Shown: positions 43,731 to 52,933, counted from the stretch's first letter. The stretch: 64,000 nucleotides of DNA from Chryseotalea sp. WA131a (GCA_025370075.1 CP073016.1:1674001-1738000); one strand, 5' to 3'. Numbers and translations are program-made. Notes: a model not told the origin generated them from the letters alone.

Positions 43731-43738
43731 TAATTTTG
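43731..43738 (+). promoter_or_regulatory. candidate -7 box TAATTTTG of the suf operon
   Basis: It fits TAnnTTTG and leaves a leader of about 28 nt before sufB. No TTTG is seen at the -33 distance. Confidence 0.4.
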
Positions 43739-43772
43739 AGTCACTATTTGAAATTAGTCTAAATAGGGTTGA

Positions 43773-45218
43773 ATGAGCAAGGATAATCAAGTTCTGGAGG
43801 AAATCACCTCAAAAGAGTACGAACATGGCTGGAATGTAAACCTAGAGGTGGATGAAGCCCCCATGGGTTTGAATGAAGGCACCGTGCGGTTTATCTCTGC
43901 GAAAAAGAATGAGCCAGAGTGGTTATTGGAGTGGCGACTAAAAGCCTTCCGCCAATGGCAAAAAATGGAAGAACCCACTTGGCCAAATGTGCACTATCCT
44001 AAAATCAACTATCAAGATATCATCTACTACTCTGCCCCCAAGAAAAAGAAGGAATTAAAAGATTTGAACGAGGTTGACCCCGAGTTGATAAAGACATTTG
44101 AAAAATTGGGCATTTCGTTAACCGAGCAAAAGCGATTGACTGGCGTGGCCGTAGATGCCGTGATTGATAGCGTGTCGGTAGCAACAACTTTTAAAGAAAC
44201 ATTGGGCGAATTGGGAATCATCTTCTGTTCCTTTAGCGAGGCCGTAAAAGAGCACCCGGAATTGATTAAAAAATATTTGGGCTCGGTAGTTCCTATCAAC
44301 GATAACTATTTTGCGGCACTTAACTCGGCCGTCTTTTCAGATGGTTCATTTTGTTACATTCCAAAAGGAGTGCGTTGCCCAATGGAGTTGAGTACGTACT
44401 TCCGTATCAACGCTGCCAACACGGGTCAATTTGAAAGAACACTAATCGTAGCTGATGAGGGCTCTTATGTCAGCTATTTGGAAGGTTGCACAGCACCCAT
44501 GCGTGACGAAAATCAATTGCATGCAGCCGTGGTGGAACTTTACGCGATGAAGGATGCCGAGATAAAATACTCGACAGTTCAAAACTGGTATCCCGGAGAT
44601 AAAAATGGAAAAGGCGGCATCTATAATTTTGTAACCAAGCGTGGCCTTTGCTTTGGCGACCACTCCAAAATTTCGTGGACGCAAGTAGAGACTGGTTCGG
44701 CCATCACCTGGAAATATCCTTCTTGTGTATTGAAGGGCGATTACTCGATGGGTGAATTTTATTCCGTTGCCGTTACCAATAATTATCAGCAAGCCGATAC
44801 GGGCACGAAAATGATTCACATCGGTAAAAACACCAAGTCAAGAATTGTTTCGAAAGGTATTTCCGCGGGGAAATCTCAAAATAGTTACCGCGGGCAAGTG
44901 CAGGTATTGAAGCGCGCCAGCAACGCACGTAATTTTTCTCAATGCGATTCACTGTTAATGGGCGACCAATGCGGGGCACATACCTTTCCGTATATCGATG
45001 TTGAAAACCAAACAGCACGTATCGAACACGAAGCAACTACTTCTAAAATCGGTGAAGACCAGATTTTCTATTGCTTACAGCGCGGTATTGATGAAGAAGC
45101 AGCCGTGGCATTAATCGTAAATGGGTATGCAAAAGAAGTGTTGAACCAATTACCGATGGAGTTTGCCGTGGAGGCCCAAAAACTCTTGGCGCTTACGCTG
45201 GAAGGAAGTGTAGGTTAA
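43773..45218 (+). CDS. sufB: Fe-S cluster scaffold protein SufB
   Basis: 481-residue core subunit of the SufBCD scaffold complex for Fe-S cluster assembly. Recognised blocks are FCYIPKGVRCPMELSTYFRINAANTGQFERTLIVADEGSYVSYLEGCTAP, the right-handed beta-helix, QNSYRGQVQVLKRASNARNFSQCDSLLMGDQCGAHTFPYI, and the C-terminal EHEATTSKIGEDQIFYCLQRGI. It is the first gene of the suf operon. Downstream come an unrelated nucleotidyltransferase gene and then sufC, sufD, sufS, sufE and a DUF59 gene. Confidence 0.96.
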   Translation: MSKDNQVLEEITSKEYEHGWNVNLEVDEAPMGLNEGTVRFISAKKNEPEWLLEWRLKAFRQWQKMEEPTWPNVHYPKINYQDIIYYSAPKKKKELKDLNEVDPELIKTFEKLGISLTEQKRLTGVAVDAVIDSVSVATTFKETLGELGIIFCSFSEAVKEHPELIKKYLGSVVPINDNYFAALNSAVFSDGSFCYIPKGVRCPMELSTYFRINAANTGQFERTLIVADEGSYVSYLEGCTAPMRDENQLHAAVVELYAMKDAEIKYSTVQNWYPGDKNGKGGIYNFVTKRGLCFGDHSKISWTQVETGSAITWKYPSCVLKGDYSMGEFYSVAVTNNYQQADTGTKMIHIGKNTKSRIVSKGISAGKSQNSYRGQVQVLKRASNARNFSQCDSLLMGDQCGAHTFPYIDVENQTARIEHEATTSKIGEDQIFYCLQRGIDEEAAVALIVNGYAKEVLNQLPMEFAVEAQKLLALTLEGSVG

Positions 45219-45232
45219 TTGAATTATAAAAA

Positions 45233-45919
45233 ATGATAAAAGTCGTTTCTTATAGTGCTCTGGCAGATTATAAACCGCAAAAACCAGTAAGGGTAGCGAT
45301 GCACAGCTATGTGCAAGCATTGGAAAAGACACTTGATTTAATGGCTCTTGGCCATGCCCTAAAAAATGAACGTTATGATCCAACCATGGAAAAACTAACA
45401 CTTGATTTGCTTATTAAATTGTGTGGTGGCCTGAACAAGCATGATGTCGAGTACATGGTAGTTGGTGGGACAGCCGTTGGCTTCTACGAATTTACGCGCC
45501 CATCTCACCCCAGCATGGATCGACCAGAAATTAAAACGGATATTGATGTATGGTACCGATCTGAATATACCAATAGAATTCGGATTGTTGAGACCCTGAA
45601 GTCATTGGATTTTGAATATAGTGAAAACGATTTGCATGAAATGGATTTATTTTCAGATCCTAAATGGGATGACATGTTATTTATCGAGCAGGTTAATTTT
45701 AAGTTTGATTTTATACCTTATTCAAAAGGTCTTGTCTTTGAAAACTCAATTAAAAATGCTAAAGTCATAGAACTGGCAGGCGTCAAAATTCCATTTATTG
45801 GATACGATGATTTGATAAAAACAAAGTCATTGATAAATAGAAAAGGGATTGATGACAGGGACATATCCGAACTTGAAAAAATACGTAATAGGAAAACCAA
45901 AGATGGCGATTTGGAATAA
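45233..45919 (+). CDS. nucleotidyltransferase-fold protein inserted between sufB and sufC
   Basis: 228 residues from the ATG at 45233, or 177 from an ATG at 45386 where family similarity begins. The core shows YMVVGGTAVGFYEF (GG loop) and KTDIDVWY (Asp103, Asp105 metal pair), with a third acidic residue likely near KFDFIPY. This is the minimal-nucleotidyltransferase/AbiEii-like arrangement also used by toxins. The first 50 residues are not recognised and may be read from relic sequence. It is not a known Suf component; the position 14 nt after sufB and 68 nt before sufC suggests insertion into the operon. No antitoxin-like partner is seen beside it. Confidence 0.65.
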   Translation: MIKVVSYSALADYKPQKPVRVAMHSYVQALEKTLDLMALGHALKNERYDPTMEKLTLDLLIKLCGGLNKHDVEYMVVGGTAVGFYEFTRPSHPSMDRPEIKTDIDVWYRSEYTNRIRIVETLKSLDFEYSENDLHEMDLFSDPKWDDMLFIEQVNFKFDFIPYSKGLVFENSIKNAKVIELAGVKIPFIGYDDLIKTKSLINRKGIDDRDISELEKIRNRKTKDGDLE

Positions 45920-45987
45920 GATTTTGAAGTCTTGATCTGGTCACACAAAAGGATAGTTATAAAGCAACAAAAAAGGATTTCAAGAAT

Positions 45988-46743
45988 ATGTTGACAATAA
46001 AAAATTTACAAGCCAGTATTGAAGGAAAGCAAATCTTAAACGGAATTGACTTGCAAGTGAACGCAGGTGAAGTTCATGCCATCATGGGGCCTAACGGCTC
46101 TGGTAAGAGTACGTTGGCTTCTGTGCTCGCTGGCCGCGAGGAATACGAAGTTACGGGTGGCGAAGTGGAGTTTCGCGGAAAAAATCTATTGGAGCTTGAA
46201 CCCAACGAGAGAGCAGGCGAAGGCATTTTTCTGGCTTTTCAATATCCCGTAGAGATTCCGGGAGTGAGTACCGTCAATTTTATGAAGACGGCTGTGAACA
46301 AAATCAAAGCATATCGTGGACAAAGTCCCTTAGATGCTGTGGCTTTTCTTCAGTTAATGAAAGAGAAAATGAAGTTGGTTGAAATTGACCAATCGCTGTT
46401 GAGCCGCTCGTTGAATGAAGGGTTTTCGGGAGGAGAAAAAAAGCGCAACGAAATTTTTCAAATGGCGATGCTCGAACCTACCCTATCCATTTTAGATGAA
46501 ACCGACTCTGGTTTGGACATAGATGCTTTACGAATTGTGGCCAATGGAGTGAATACGCTTCGTAATAAGAACAACGCCACGATAGTAGTAACCCACTACC
46601 AGCGATTGTTGGATTACATCGTTCCAGATTTTGTCCATGTTTTATACAAAGGCAGAATTGTAAAGTCTGCGGGAAAAGAGTTAGCTAAAGAACTGGAGGC
46701 AAAAGGTTACGACTGGATAAAAGCAGAAGAACTTGTTAACTAA
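45988..46743 (+). CDS. sufC: Fe-S assembly ATPase SufC
   Basis: 251-residue ABC-type ATPase of the SufBCD complex. Walker A is GPNGSGKST, the Q-loop region FLAFQYPVEIPGV is characteristic of SufC, the signature is FSGGEKKRNEI, and Walker B is LSILDETDSGLD. ATP hydrolysis remodels the SufB-SufD interface during cluster assembly. It is followed after 93 nt by sufD; that spacer carries TTTGAAAAT-type repeats. Confidence 0.96.
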   Translation: MLTIKNLQASIEGKQILNGIDLQVNAGEVHAIMGPNGSGKSTLASVLAGREEYEVTGGEVEFRGKNLLELEPNERAGEGIFLAFQYPVEIPGVSTVNFMKTAVNKIKAYRGQSPLDAVAFLQLMKEKMKLVEIDQSLLSRSLNEGFSGGEKKRNEIFQMAMLEPTLSILDETDSGLDIDALRIVANGVNTLRNKNNATIVVTHYQRLLDYIVPDFVHVLYKGRIVKSAGKELAKELEAKGYDWIKAEELVN

Positions 46744-46836
46744 TTTGAAAATTGGATAATGGGTGGCTCCGTGTAATTTGAAAATGCTTGGCAGTAATAG
46801 AAAGCCAGTAGTAGAAATATATTTGAAAATCTGAAA
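46743..46836 (+). repeat. TTTGAAAAT short-word repeats in the sufC-sufD spacer
   Basis: AATTTGAAAATTGGAT, AATTTGAAAATGCTTG and ATTTGAAAATCTGAAAATG occur at irregular spacing, without a matching opposite arm. The sequence type is the same class of short-word intergenic filler seen elsewhere in the window. Confidence 0.45.
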
Positions 46837-48147
46837 ATGGGTAGCACAGTAACGGAAAGAGATTTGACCAATGAAATAATTTCGGCTTTTCCGGCCAAAG
46901 CATTTTCGGTTGGTGTTGAGGACAGAAAGAAAGCGCTGGGGCATTTTGAAAAATTAGGATTGCCAACTACCAAAAGTGAAGAGTATCGCTTCACCCCTAT
47001 CACAAAATCGCTTTTAAAAAATAGTAATTGGAATGTCGACAATTCAACATCCGCCATCGCTTCTATTGATGAGTTTTTGATTGAAGGAATGGACGCCTCA
47101 GTGTTCGTTTTTATAAATGGCATCTATTCTGAAAAACTTTCCAGGATAATTCATTCTCCCAGTGAAGTAACTGTATCTTCCCTCGAAAAATCGCTGATAA
47201 ATCACACCAAAGTAGTGAATCGCTATTTTGGAAAGTTCTCTCCTAGCGAATCAGATTCATTTGCCGCCTGGAATGGTGCCTTTTGGCAAAGCGGTCTTTT
47301 CATTCATGTAAAAGAAAATGTATCTGTAGAGAAACCACTCTTTATTTTGCATGTAAATGATGCAAAACAAGAACACGTGCAAGTCCAAACGCGCTTGTTA
47401 GCAGTTGTTGAGAAGAACAGTTCATTGAGCATCGTTGAGAAGTTTGAAAGCACTGGCGACCATCCCGTATTTCATAATTTTTGTGAAGAGATTGTGCTCG
47501 CTGAGCAAGCGCGGTTGGAATATTGCAAAATTCAGAACGATTCAGGAAAAAGTATTCAGGTAGCCAATACCGTTATTCATCAATCTGAATCCAGCAAAGT
47601 AGACACCTTTACCTTAACCTTAAAGGGTGAAATCGTTCGCAATAATTTTTCCATCGTGATTGATGGAGAGAATTGTGAATCTCACTTTCATGGTTTGTAT
47701 TTATTGGATGGAAATACTTTGGCCGATAACCACACTGTTGTGGACCACAAGAAACCCAACTCTTTCAGCAATGAATTGTACAAGGGAATTATGGATGGCC
47801 AATCGAAAGGTGTTTTCAACGGAAAAATTTTTGTAAGACCGCAAGCTCAAAAAACAAATGCGTTTCAATCAAACCGAAATATCTTGATGAGTGACGCTTC
47901 TACCGTTAATACAAAGCCTCAACTGGAGATTTGGGCAGATGACGTAAAGTGCTCGCATGGGTGTACCAGCGGTCAATTAGACGAAGAAGCTTTATTTTAT
48001 TTAAAGACAAGAGGCATTCCACATGATACCGCGAAAGCGATGCTGTTGTATGCCTTTGCGTTGGATGTTTTGGTCCCGGTAAAAAATGAACAATTGAAAT
48101 CGTATTTAGACGGATTGATTTCAAGTCGATTACACAAAAATTTATAG
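46837..48147 (+). CDS. sufD: Fe-S cluster assembly protein SufD
   Basis: 436 residues, paralogue of SufB. The C-terminal half carries the beta-helix and conserved block GVFNGKIFVRPQAQKTNAFQSNRNILMSDASTVNTKPQLEIWADDVKCSHGCTSGQLDEEALFYLKTRGI, with the conserved Cys-His pair. The N-terminal half is variable, as usual. It forms the scaffold with SufB and SufC. It is followed after 11 nt by sufS. Confidence 0.95.
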   Translation: MGSTVTERDLTNEIISAFPAKAFSVGVEDRKKALGHFEKLGLPTTKSEEYRFTPITKSLLKNSNWNVDNSTSAIASIDEFLIEGMDASVFVFINGIYSEKLSRIIHSPSEVTVSSLEKSLINHTKVVNRYFGKFSPSESDSFAAWNGAFWQSGLFIHVKENVSVEKPLFILHVNDAKQEHVQVQTRLLAVVEKNSSLSIVEKFESTGDHPVFHNFCEEIVLAEQARLEYCKIQNDSGKSIQVANTVIHQSESSKVDTFTLTLKGEIVRNNFSIVIDGENCESHFHGLYLLDGNTLADNHTVVDHKKPNSFSNELYKGIMDGQSKGVFNGKIFVRPQAQKTNAFQSNRNILMSDASTVNTKPQLEIWADDVKCSHGCTSGQLDEEALFYLKTRGIPHDTAKAMLLYAFALDVLVPVKNEQLKSYLDGLISSRLHKNL

Positions 48148-48158
48148 AGTTTAATTAG

Positions 48159-49394
48159 ATGGTTTCTATAGCACCTTTGTTGGACATTCAAAAAATAAGG
48201 AAGGAGTTCCCTGTGCTTCATCAATTGGTCAATGGCAAGCCACTCATTTATTTTGACAATGCTGCCACGAATCAAAAACCTAAGCGCGTTATCTATGCTT
48301 TGACGAGTTATTATGAAGGCTACAACGCCAATATACATCGAGGTATACATACGTTGGCGGAAAAAGCAACTCGTGCGTATGAAGATACGCGCGAGGCCAT
48401 GCAGCGTTTTATAAATGCCGCCCATACCGAAGAAGTTATTTTTACAAGTGGCGTCACAGGAAGTATCAACTTAGTGGCTTCGTCCTATGGAAGAGCATTC
48501 TTGAAAGCGGGTGATGAAATCATTGTTTCAGGGTTGGAGCATCATTCGAACATTGTTCCATGGCAGATGGTGTGCGAAGAAAAGAAGGCAATTTTAAAAG
48601 TCATTCCCGTTACCGAAATCGGTGAGTTAGATATGGAAGCGTTTTCCAAACTGCTTTCACCAAAAACAAAAATCGTTGCTGTTAATCATGCTTCTAATAG
48701 TTTAGGCACCATCAATCCCGCCAAGGAAATTGTTAGGCTGGCACACGAAGTTGGAGCAGTAGTGTTGATAGATGGAGCACAGGCCGCTGCTCATCTTCCC
48801 ATAGATGTGCAAGATTTGGATTGTGATTTCTATTGTATCTCATCGCACAAAATGTTTGGCCCCACAGGCACCGGAATAGTGTACGGTAAAAAAGAATTGT
48901 TGGAAAAAATGCCACCCTACATGGGCGGTGGTGAAATGATAAAAGACGTTACGTTCGCAAAAACCACGTTCAACGATTTACCCTACAAGTTTGAGGCAGG
49001 CACACCTAACATAGCTGATGTAGTGGCACTGAAAGAAGCAGTTACTTTTATTGATGAACTGGGTAAAGAGAACATTGCCATTCATGAAGATAGTCTATTA
49101 AAACACCTACAAGAAAGATTAAAAGAATTGCCGTGCGTGCGATTGGTTGGGACTTCGGCTCATAAAGTGAGTGTACAATCTTTTATTGTAGAAGGCATTC
49201 ATCATTTTGATGTTGGGCAGATGCTCGATGCACGGGGCATTGCAGTGCGCACCGGGCATCATTGCACCCAACCGTTGATGGACAGCCTCGGGTTGGAGGG
49301 AACGGTACGAGCCTCTTTTTCGGTTTACAATACCATTGAAGAAATTGATACCTTAGTGGAAGGTTTGAAAAAATTGATCCATTCAATTAAATGA
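48159..49394 (+). CDS. sufS: cysteine desulfurase SufS
   Basis: 411-residue PLP enzyme (group II cysteine desulfurase) that mobilises sulfur from cysteine. The PLP lysine is in SSHKMFGPTGTG, the active Cys in RTGHHCTQPLMDSLG, and the N-terminal YFDNAATNQKP and NIHRGIHTLAEKAT are typical. It passes persulfide to SufE, encoded next; the stop overlaps the sufE start (ATGA), so they are translationally coupled. Confidence 0.95.
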   Translation: MVSIAPLLDIQKIRKEFPVLHQLVNGKPLIYFDNAATNQKPKRVIYALTSYYEGYNANIHRGIHTLAEKATRAYEDTREAMQRFINAAHTEEVIFTSGVTGSINLVASSYGRAFLKAGDEIIVSGLEHHSNIVPWQMVCEEKKAILKVIPVTEIGELDMEAFSKLLSPKTKIVAVNHASNSLGTINPAKEIVRLAHEVGAVVLIDGAQAAAHLPIDVQDLDCDFYCISSHKMFGPTGTGIVYGKKELLEKMPPYMGGGEMIKDVTFAKTTFNDLPYKFEAGTPNIADVVALKEAVTFIDELGKENIAIHEDSLLKHLQERLKELPCVRLVGTSAHKVSVQSFIVEGIHHFDVGQMLDARGIAVRTGHHCTQPLMDSLGLEGTVRASFSVYNTIEEIDTLVEGLKKLIHSIK

Positions 49395-49819
49395 CCATTG
49401 ACGAAAAACAAGAAGAGATTGTAAAGGAGTTTTCGTTGCTGGATGGAGACCAAGAAATGACCATCTATTATGTAATGGAGCTTGGCCAAAAACTTCCAAC
49501 CTTCAGCGAATCGGATAGAAAAGAAGAGAATGAAGTAAAGGGTTGTCAATCGAAAGTGTGGATGACGGCCAAATTGGAAAATGAAAAAATGATATTGTCA
49601 GCCGATAGCAATACGGCCATCACAAAAGGGTTGGTTAGTTTGTTGGTAAGGATATTTTCAGGGCAAAGGCCAAACGATATTTTGCTATCAGAGCTTACGT
49701 TTATGAAACGAATTGGAATGGAACGGTTTATAGGCACACAGCGTTCTAATGGTTTTGCAGCCATGATCAAGCAAATAAAAATGTACGCCTTTGCCTTTAA
49801 AACGCAATTGGCCAATTAA
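49391..49819 (+). CDS. sufE: sulfur acceptor protein SufE
   Basis: 142 residues with the acceptor Cys52 in KGCQSKVW, the SufE signature. It receives sulfur from SufS and delivers it to SufB. It overlaps sufS by 4 nt and is followed 2 nt later by the DUF59 gene. Confidence 0.94.
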   Translation: MTIDEKQEEIVKEFSLLDGDQEMTIYYVMELGQKLPTFSESDRKEENEVKGCQSKVWMTAKLENEKMILSADSNTAITKGLVSLLVRIFSGQRPNDILLSELTFMKRIGMERFIGTQRSNGFAAMIKQIKMYAFAFKTQLAN

Positions 49820-49821
49820 GA

Positions 49822-50163
49822 ATGACAGAATCTGCTACCATCGAGAATAATCAACCGGAAATCAACTTGCGCGACAAGGTGTTGGCGGCCATCAAAACCG
49901 TTTACGACCCCGAAATACCGGTTGATATTTATGAGTTGGGGCTGATTTATGAAATCAACATCTTTCCGGTAAACAATGTGTTTATCCAAATGACGTTGAC
50001 TTCACCTTCATGCCCTTCGGCCGAGGCGATTCCATCTGAAGTGGAACAAAAGATAAAAGCTATTGAAGGGGTAAATGATGTAAAGGTAGAAGTAACCTTC
50101 GATCCACCCTATACACAAGATATGATGAGTGAAGTCGCTAAATTGGAACTAGGCTTTATGTAG
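49822..50163 (+). CDS. DUF59/MIP18-family Fe-S assembly factor (SufT-like)
   Basis: 113 residues of the MIP18 family: VYDPEIPVDIYELGLIYEI, MTLTSPSCPSAEAIP with the conserved Cys, and VEVTFDPPYTQDMMSE. Such proteins help mature Fe-S proteins and often close suf operons, where they are called SufT. It is tightly linked to sufE. Confidence 0.88.
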   Translation: MTESATIENNQPEINLRDKVLAAIKTVYDPEIPVDIYELGLIYEINIFPVNNVFIQMTLTSPSCPSAEAIPSEVEQKIKAIEGVNDVKVEVTFDPPYTQDMMSEVAKLELGFM

Positions 50164-50310
50164 ATTCCAAGTTCAAGATTCAAAATTGGAACGAGTCCCG
50201 TACTGACTAAGAAGCAAAAAAATGAATGCGAATTTGAAGAGAACTAAAATCTGAAATAATTGGTTAGTTGTATTAATTTTGAATATTGAATTTTAAACTT
50301 TGAATAAATT
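50164..50310. repeat. spacer with heptad-word arms (ATTCAAA type) between the DUF59 gene and the bacilliredoxin gene
   Basis: The left arm (50164-50192) reads AAGTTCA, AGATTCA, AAATTGG. The right arm (about 50274-50310), on the minus strand, reads ATTCAAA, GTTTAAA, ATTCAAT, ATTCAAA. The arms could pair around an 80-nt unrelated centre. Confidence 0.5.
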
Positions 50311-50727
50311 ATGTATCCCGAAAATTTAGTAGCCCCCATGCGTACCGACTTAACGGTGGCTGGCTTTAAAGAATTAAAATCTGCAGAAGCAGTAGACCAA
50401 GAATTGAAACAACAAAAAGGAACAACCCTATTAGTTGTAAATTCTGTTTGTGGTTGTGCGGCAGGTGCTGCAAGGCCAGGCATTAAATGGGCGCTTCAAA
50501 ATTCAGCCAAAAAACCAGCACATTTAACAACTGTATTTGCTGGTGTAGATAAAGAAGCGGTAGCAAAAGCGCGAGAATACACATTGCCTTATCCGCCCTC
50601 GTCTCCAAGTATCGCATTGTTCAAAGATGGCGAACTTGTTCACTTTGTGGAGCGTCACCACATTGAAGGCAGAAACGCCCAAATGATTGGTCAACATTTA
50701 GTAGAAGTATTTGAAGAGTTCTGCTAA
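50311..50727 (+). CDS. bacilliredoxin BrxA/BrxB-family protein
   Basis: 138 residues of the YphP/YqiW family. The redox motif is Cys47-Gly-Cys49 in NSVCGCAAGAARPG, with the family features LVAPMRTDLTVAGF and LPYPPSSPSIALFKDGELVHFVERHHIEGR. In Firmicutes these proteins remove bacillithiol from mixed disulfides. It follows the suf operon after a repeat-filled spacer and may be co-expressed in thiol/Fe-S stress. Confidence 0.9.
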   Translation: MYPENLVAPMRTDLTVAGFKELKSAEAVDQELKQQKGTTLLVVNSVCGCAAGAARPGIKWALQNSAKKPAHLTTVFAGVDKEAVAKAREYTLPYPPSSPSIALFKDGELVHFVERHHIEGRNAQMIGQHLVEVFEEFC

Positions 50728-50774
50728 CGGAAAAATTGTTTAGCATATAGGGTAGCTGCCGATTGGCAGCTATT

Positions 50775-51353
50775 CTATTTTTCGGCCTGCACAGCACTTT
50801 CTGGTTTCGGGAAAAGTTTGATGTAGGTAAGCGTATATGTAACAACCGAGTTCCCGTCATTTTCAGTTCGAACACCCTCTAGCAAATCTTTCAATTCATC
50901 GTAGGTAAAAGTATAAGTCAATACTTTTTTTCTCGGTTCAAAATGCTTGTAGATTAGAATATTTCCCTCACTTGCCCTGCTAAACTCGCCACGTATAGAA
51001 TAAGATAATTGGCGATTATTAGAAAGCGGAACTTCAAAATAATCGCGGGCCGATTTCCCATTATCACTAAAAATGACAACGGTTCCATAATTCTCTTTTC
51101 GGTCTATTACTTTTTCTTTTTCGACCGATGACCAAAAGCCTTTGCCTTTTTTCACAATCAAGTGAGAAACAGAATAAATTCCTTCGATGCTACGGACAGT
51201 GGTGGTGGACTTTTTCATATAAAGTTTGGCCAAATCATCAAAATCAAATTGGTCAAAATCCGCCTTTTTTATCGACTGCTTGGTTTGATAGAGTTTATCA
51301 AACGAACACGAAGACATAAGCAAAGACAAAATCAATAAGTAGGCAATTCTCAT
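50775..51353 (-). CDS. hypothetical lipoprotein
   Basis: 192 residues with a lipoprotein signal (MRIAYLLILSLLMSSC). The mature part is beta-rich (SIEGIYSVSHLIVKKGKGFWSSVEK, GTVVIFSDNGKSARDYFEVPL) and resembles no family I recognise. It is convergent with the bacilliredoxin gene and downstream of the flavoprotein gene (36 nt), so it may share that transcript. Confidence 0.65.
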   Translation of the reverse strand: MRIAYLLILSLLMSSCSFDKLYQTKQSIKKADFDQFDFDDLAKLYMKKSTTTVRSIEGIYSVSHLIVKKGKGFWSSVEKEKVIDRKENYGTVVIFSDNGKSARDYFEVPLSNNRQLSYSIRGEFSRASEGNILIYKHFEPRKKVLTYTFTYDELKDLLEGVRTENDGNSVVTYTLTYIKLFPKPESAVQAEK

Positions 51354-51389
51354 AGTAATGCTAATGGAACTATTTCGATTTCAGTTTTT

Positions 51390-52868
51390 CTAAAACACAA
51401 TATCTTCATATTGACCTTTTATGTACCGTCTGCACGAAATACGGCCGCGCAATGCCACCGGCTTGAAAAGCGATTTGCCCATTAACATACGCACACACTC
51501 TTGAATACCTTCCGTAATGCTTGGATGCGGGTGCACACATTCGGCCAATTCCCCTATTCCTTTATCCATAGAAATCAATACTGCCACAGCTTGGATCGCA
51601 CTACTTGCATGGTTGCCGACTACTTTCATGCCTAAAATTTTCATAGCATCATCATTGGTCACCAACAGTTTGATAAAACCCTGCGTATTTCGTTTGGCAA
51701 TGGCGCGTGGAATGGTGCTGTACTCAAGTGTTACGACTTTATAGTCCATGCCTTTCTCTTGGGCATGGATTTCATTGAGTCCAACACCGGCCACCTCTGG
51801 GCTTAAAAACATAATTGTACTGATGTTTTCATACACTAGCTTCCTTTCGGGATTGCCAAAAATCTTTTCGACAGCAAAACGACCTTCCAACTCGCCTACA
51901 TTAACAAGTGAAATATCAGCCGTTAAATCCCCCACTGCGTAAATGTTCGAAATATTCGTTTGGGTTTCGTTATTATGGATGCCACGCTTAGTAATGTCGA
52001 TACCTACTTTATCATCCCACAAGTCTTCTAGATTGGCCACGCGCCCTACGGAAACAAGTGCCTTTTCTACATTAAAGGTCTCTCGGCTTCCATCGGTATA
52101 TTCCAATTCATACTCTACTCTTCCATTTATGATTCGCATGTGAATCAGCCGCGAATTTCGGTGGATGAGGATACCGTTGTTCTCCATATTGCGTTCAATG
52201 ATTTTCACCACATCAGCATCTTCAAATGGCAAAATCCGGTCACCCTTATCAATTAGATTTACTTTGGTCCTACCAAAGCCACTGAATATCGTTGCATACT
52301 CGCAACCAATAACCCCCGCTCCTACTATCACCATGCTTTCTGGGAAATCGTCCATCCCTTCAATACCTTCACTCGTCATCACAATCTTTTCATCAATGGG
52401 CAACTCAGGCAAGTAACGCGGCCTGCTGCCCGTTGCTAAGATAATATAGTCGCCCTTGACTATTTCCTTGCGCGCGCCATCCAAAATTTCTACTTCGTAT
52501 TGACTGATTAATTTTGCTTCACCAAATTTAAATTCCAAAAGGTTCAAAAAGGATGAGTTCTTCAACTGTTCCATATGCTCTTCCAGCATGTCCTTTCGTT
52601 CGGCCACTGCTTTCTGAACTTCGTTTTGAATCTCTCGGTAGCTGATAGAAGGAACAGAAATATTGTAACGCTTTAAGCTTTTGCGAAAAGCAGCGGCTTC
52701 GCGCGAAAGCTCCCACCACGTTTTGGAAGAGAGTGCACCGTTGGTTACACCAGCCCCTCCAACGCGGTTTTTCTCCACCAGCAAGACTTTCTTTTTAAAA
52801 TCAAGAGCTCGCATGGCGGCTGCGTAGCCAGATGGCCCCGCACCGATAACAATCAAATCGTATTTCAT
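51390..52868 (-). CDS. pyridine nucleotide-disulfide oxidoreductase-fold flavoprotein lacking the redox cysteines
   Basis: 492 residues. Two Rossmann dinucleotide folds are clear: FAD site IGAGPSGYAAAMRA (about 8-21) and NAD(P) site VIVGAGVIGCEYATIF (about 180-195), plus YAVGDLTADISLV. The dimerisation domain has the His-Glu pair in HPHPSITEG. In the position of the usual GGxCxxxGCxPSK motif it has GGAGVTNGALSSK, so both cysteines are missing. It resembles the soluble transhydrogenase / lipoamide dehydrogenase family overall, but cannot do disulfide chemistry; direct NAD(P)H transhydrogenation or another electron transfer is possible. Confidence 0.85.
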   Translation of the reverse strand: MKYDLIVIGAGPSGYAAAMRALDFKKKVLLVEKNRVGGAGVTNGALSSKTWWELSREAAAFRKSLKRYNISVPSISYREIQNEVQKAVAERKDMLEEHMEQLKNSSFLNLLEFKFGEAKLISQYEVEILDGARKEIVKGDYIILATGSRPRYLPELPIDEKIVMTSEGIEGMDDFPESMVIVGAGVIGCEYATIFSGFGRTKVNLIDKGDRILPFEDADVVKIIERNMENNGILIHRNSRLIHMRIINGRVEYELEYTDGSRETFNVEKALVSVGRVANLEDLWDDKVGIDITKRGIHNNETQTNISNIYAVGDLTADISLVNVGELEGRFAVEKIFGNPERKLVYENISTIMFLSPEVAGVGLNEIHAQEKGMDYKVVTLEYSTIPRAIAKRNTQGFIKLLVTNDDAMKILGMKVVGNHASSAIQAVAVLISMDKGIGELAECVHPHPSITEGIQECVRMLMGKSLFKPVALRGRISCRRYIKGQYEDIVF

Positions 52869-52933
52869 AGACTAAAGTCTTAATGGCGAAAGATAGCGAG
52901 GCTGCAAGGCAAATTCAATAGTAAGAGGCACTG

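Larger units (their letters stand above)
43477..43772. other. non-coding GC-rich spacer before sufB
   Basis: Besides the palindrome at 43528-43573, it holds CCCCGCGGGG at 43602-43611 and a candidate -7 box at 43731-43738. No credible gene is seen. Confidence 0.5.
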
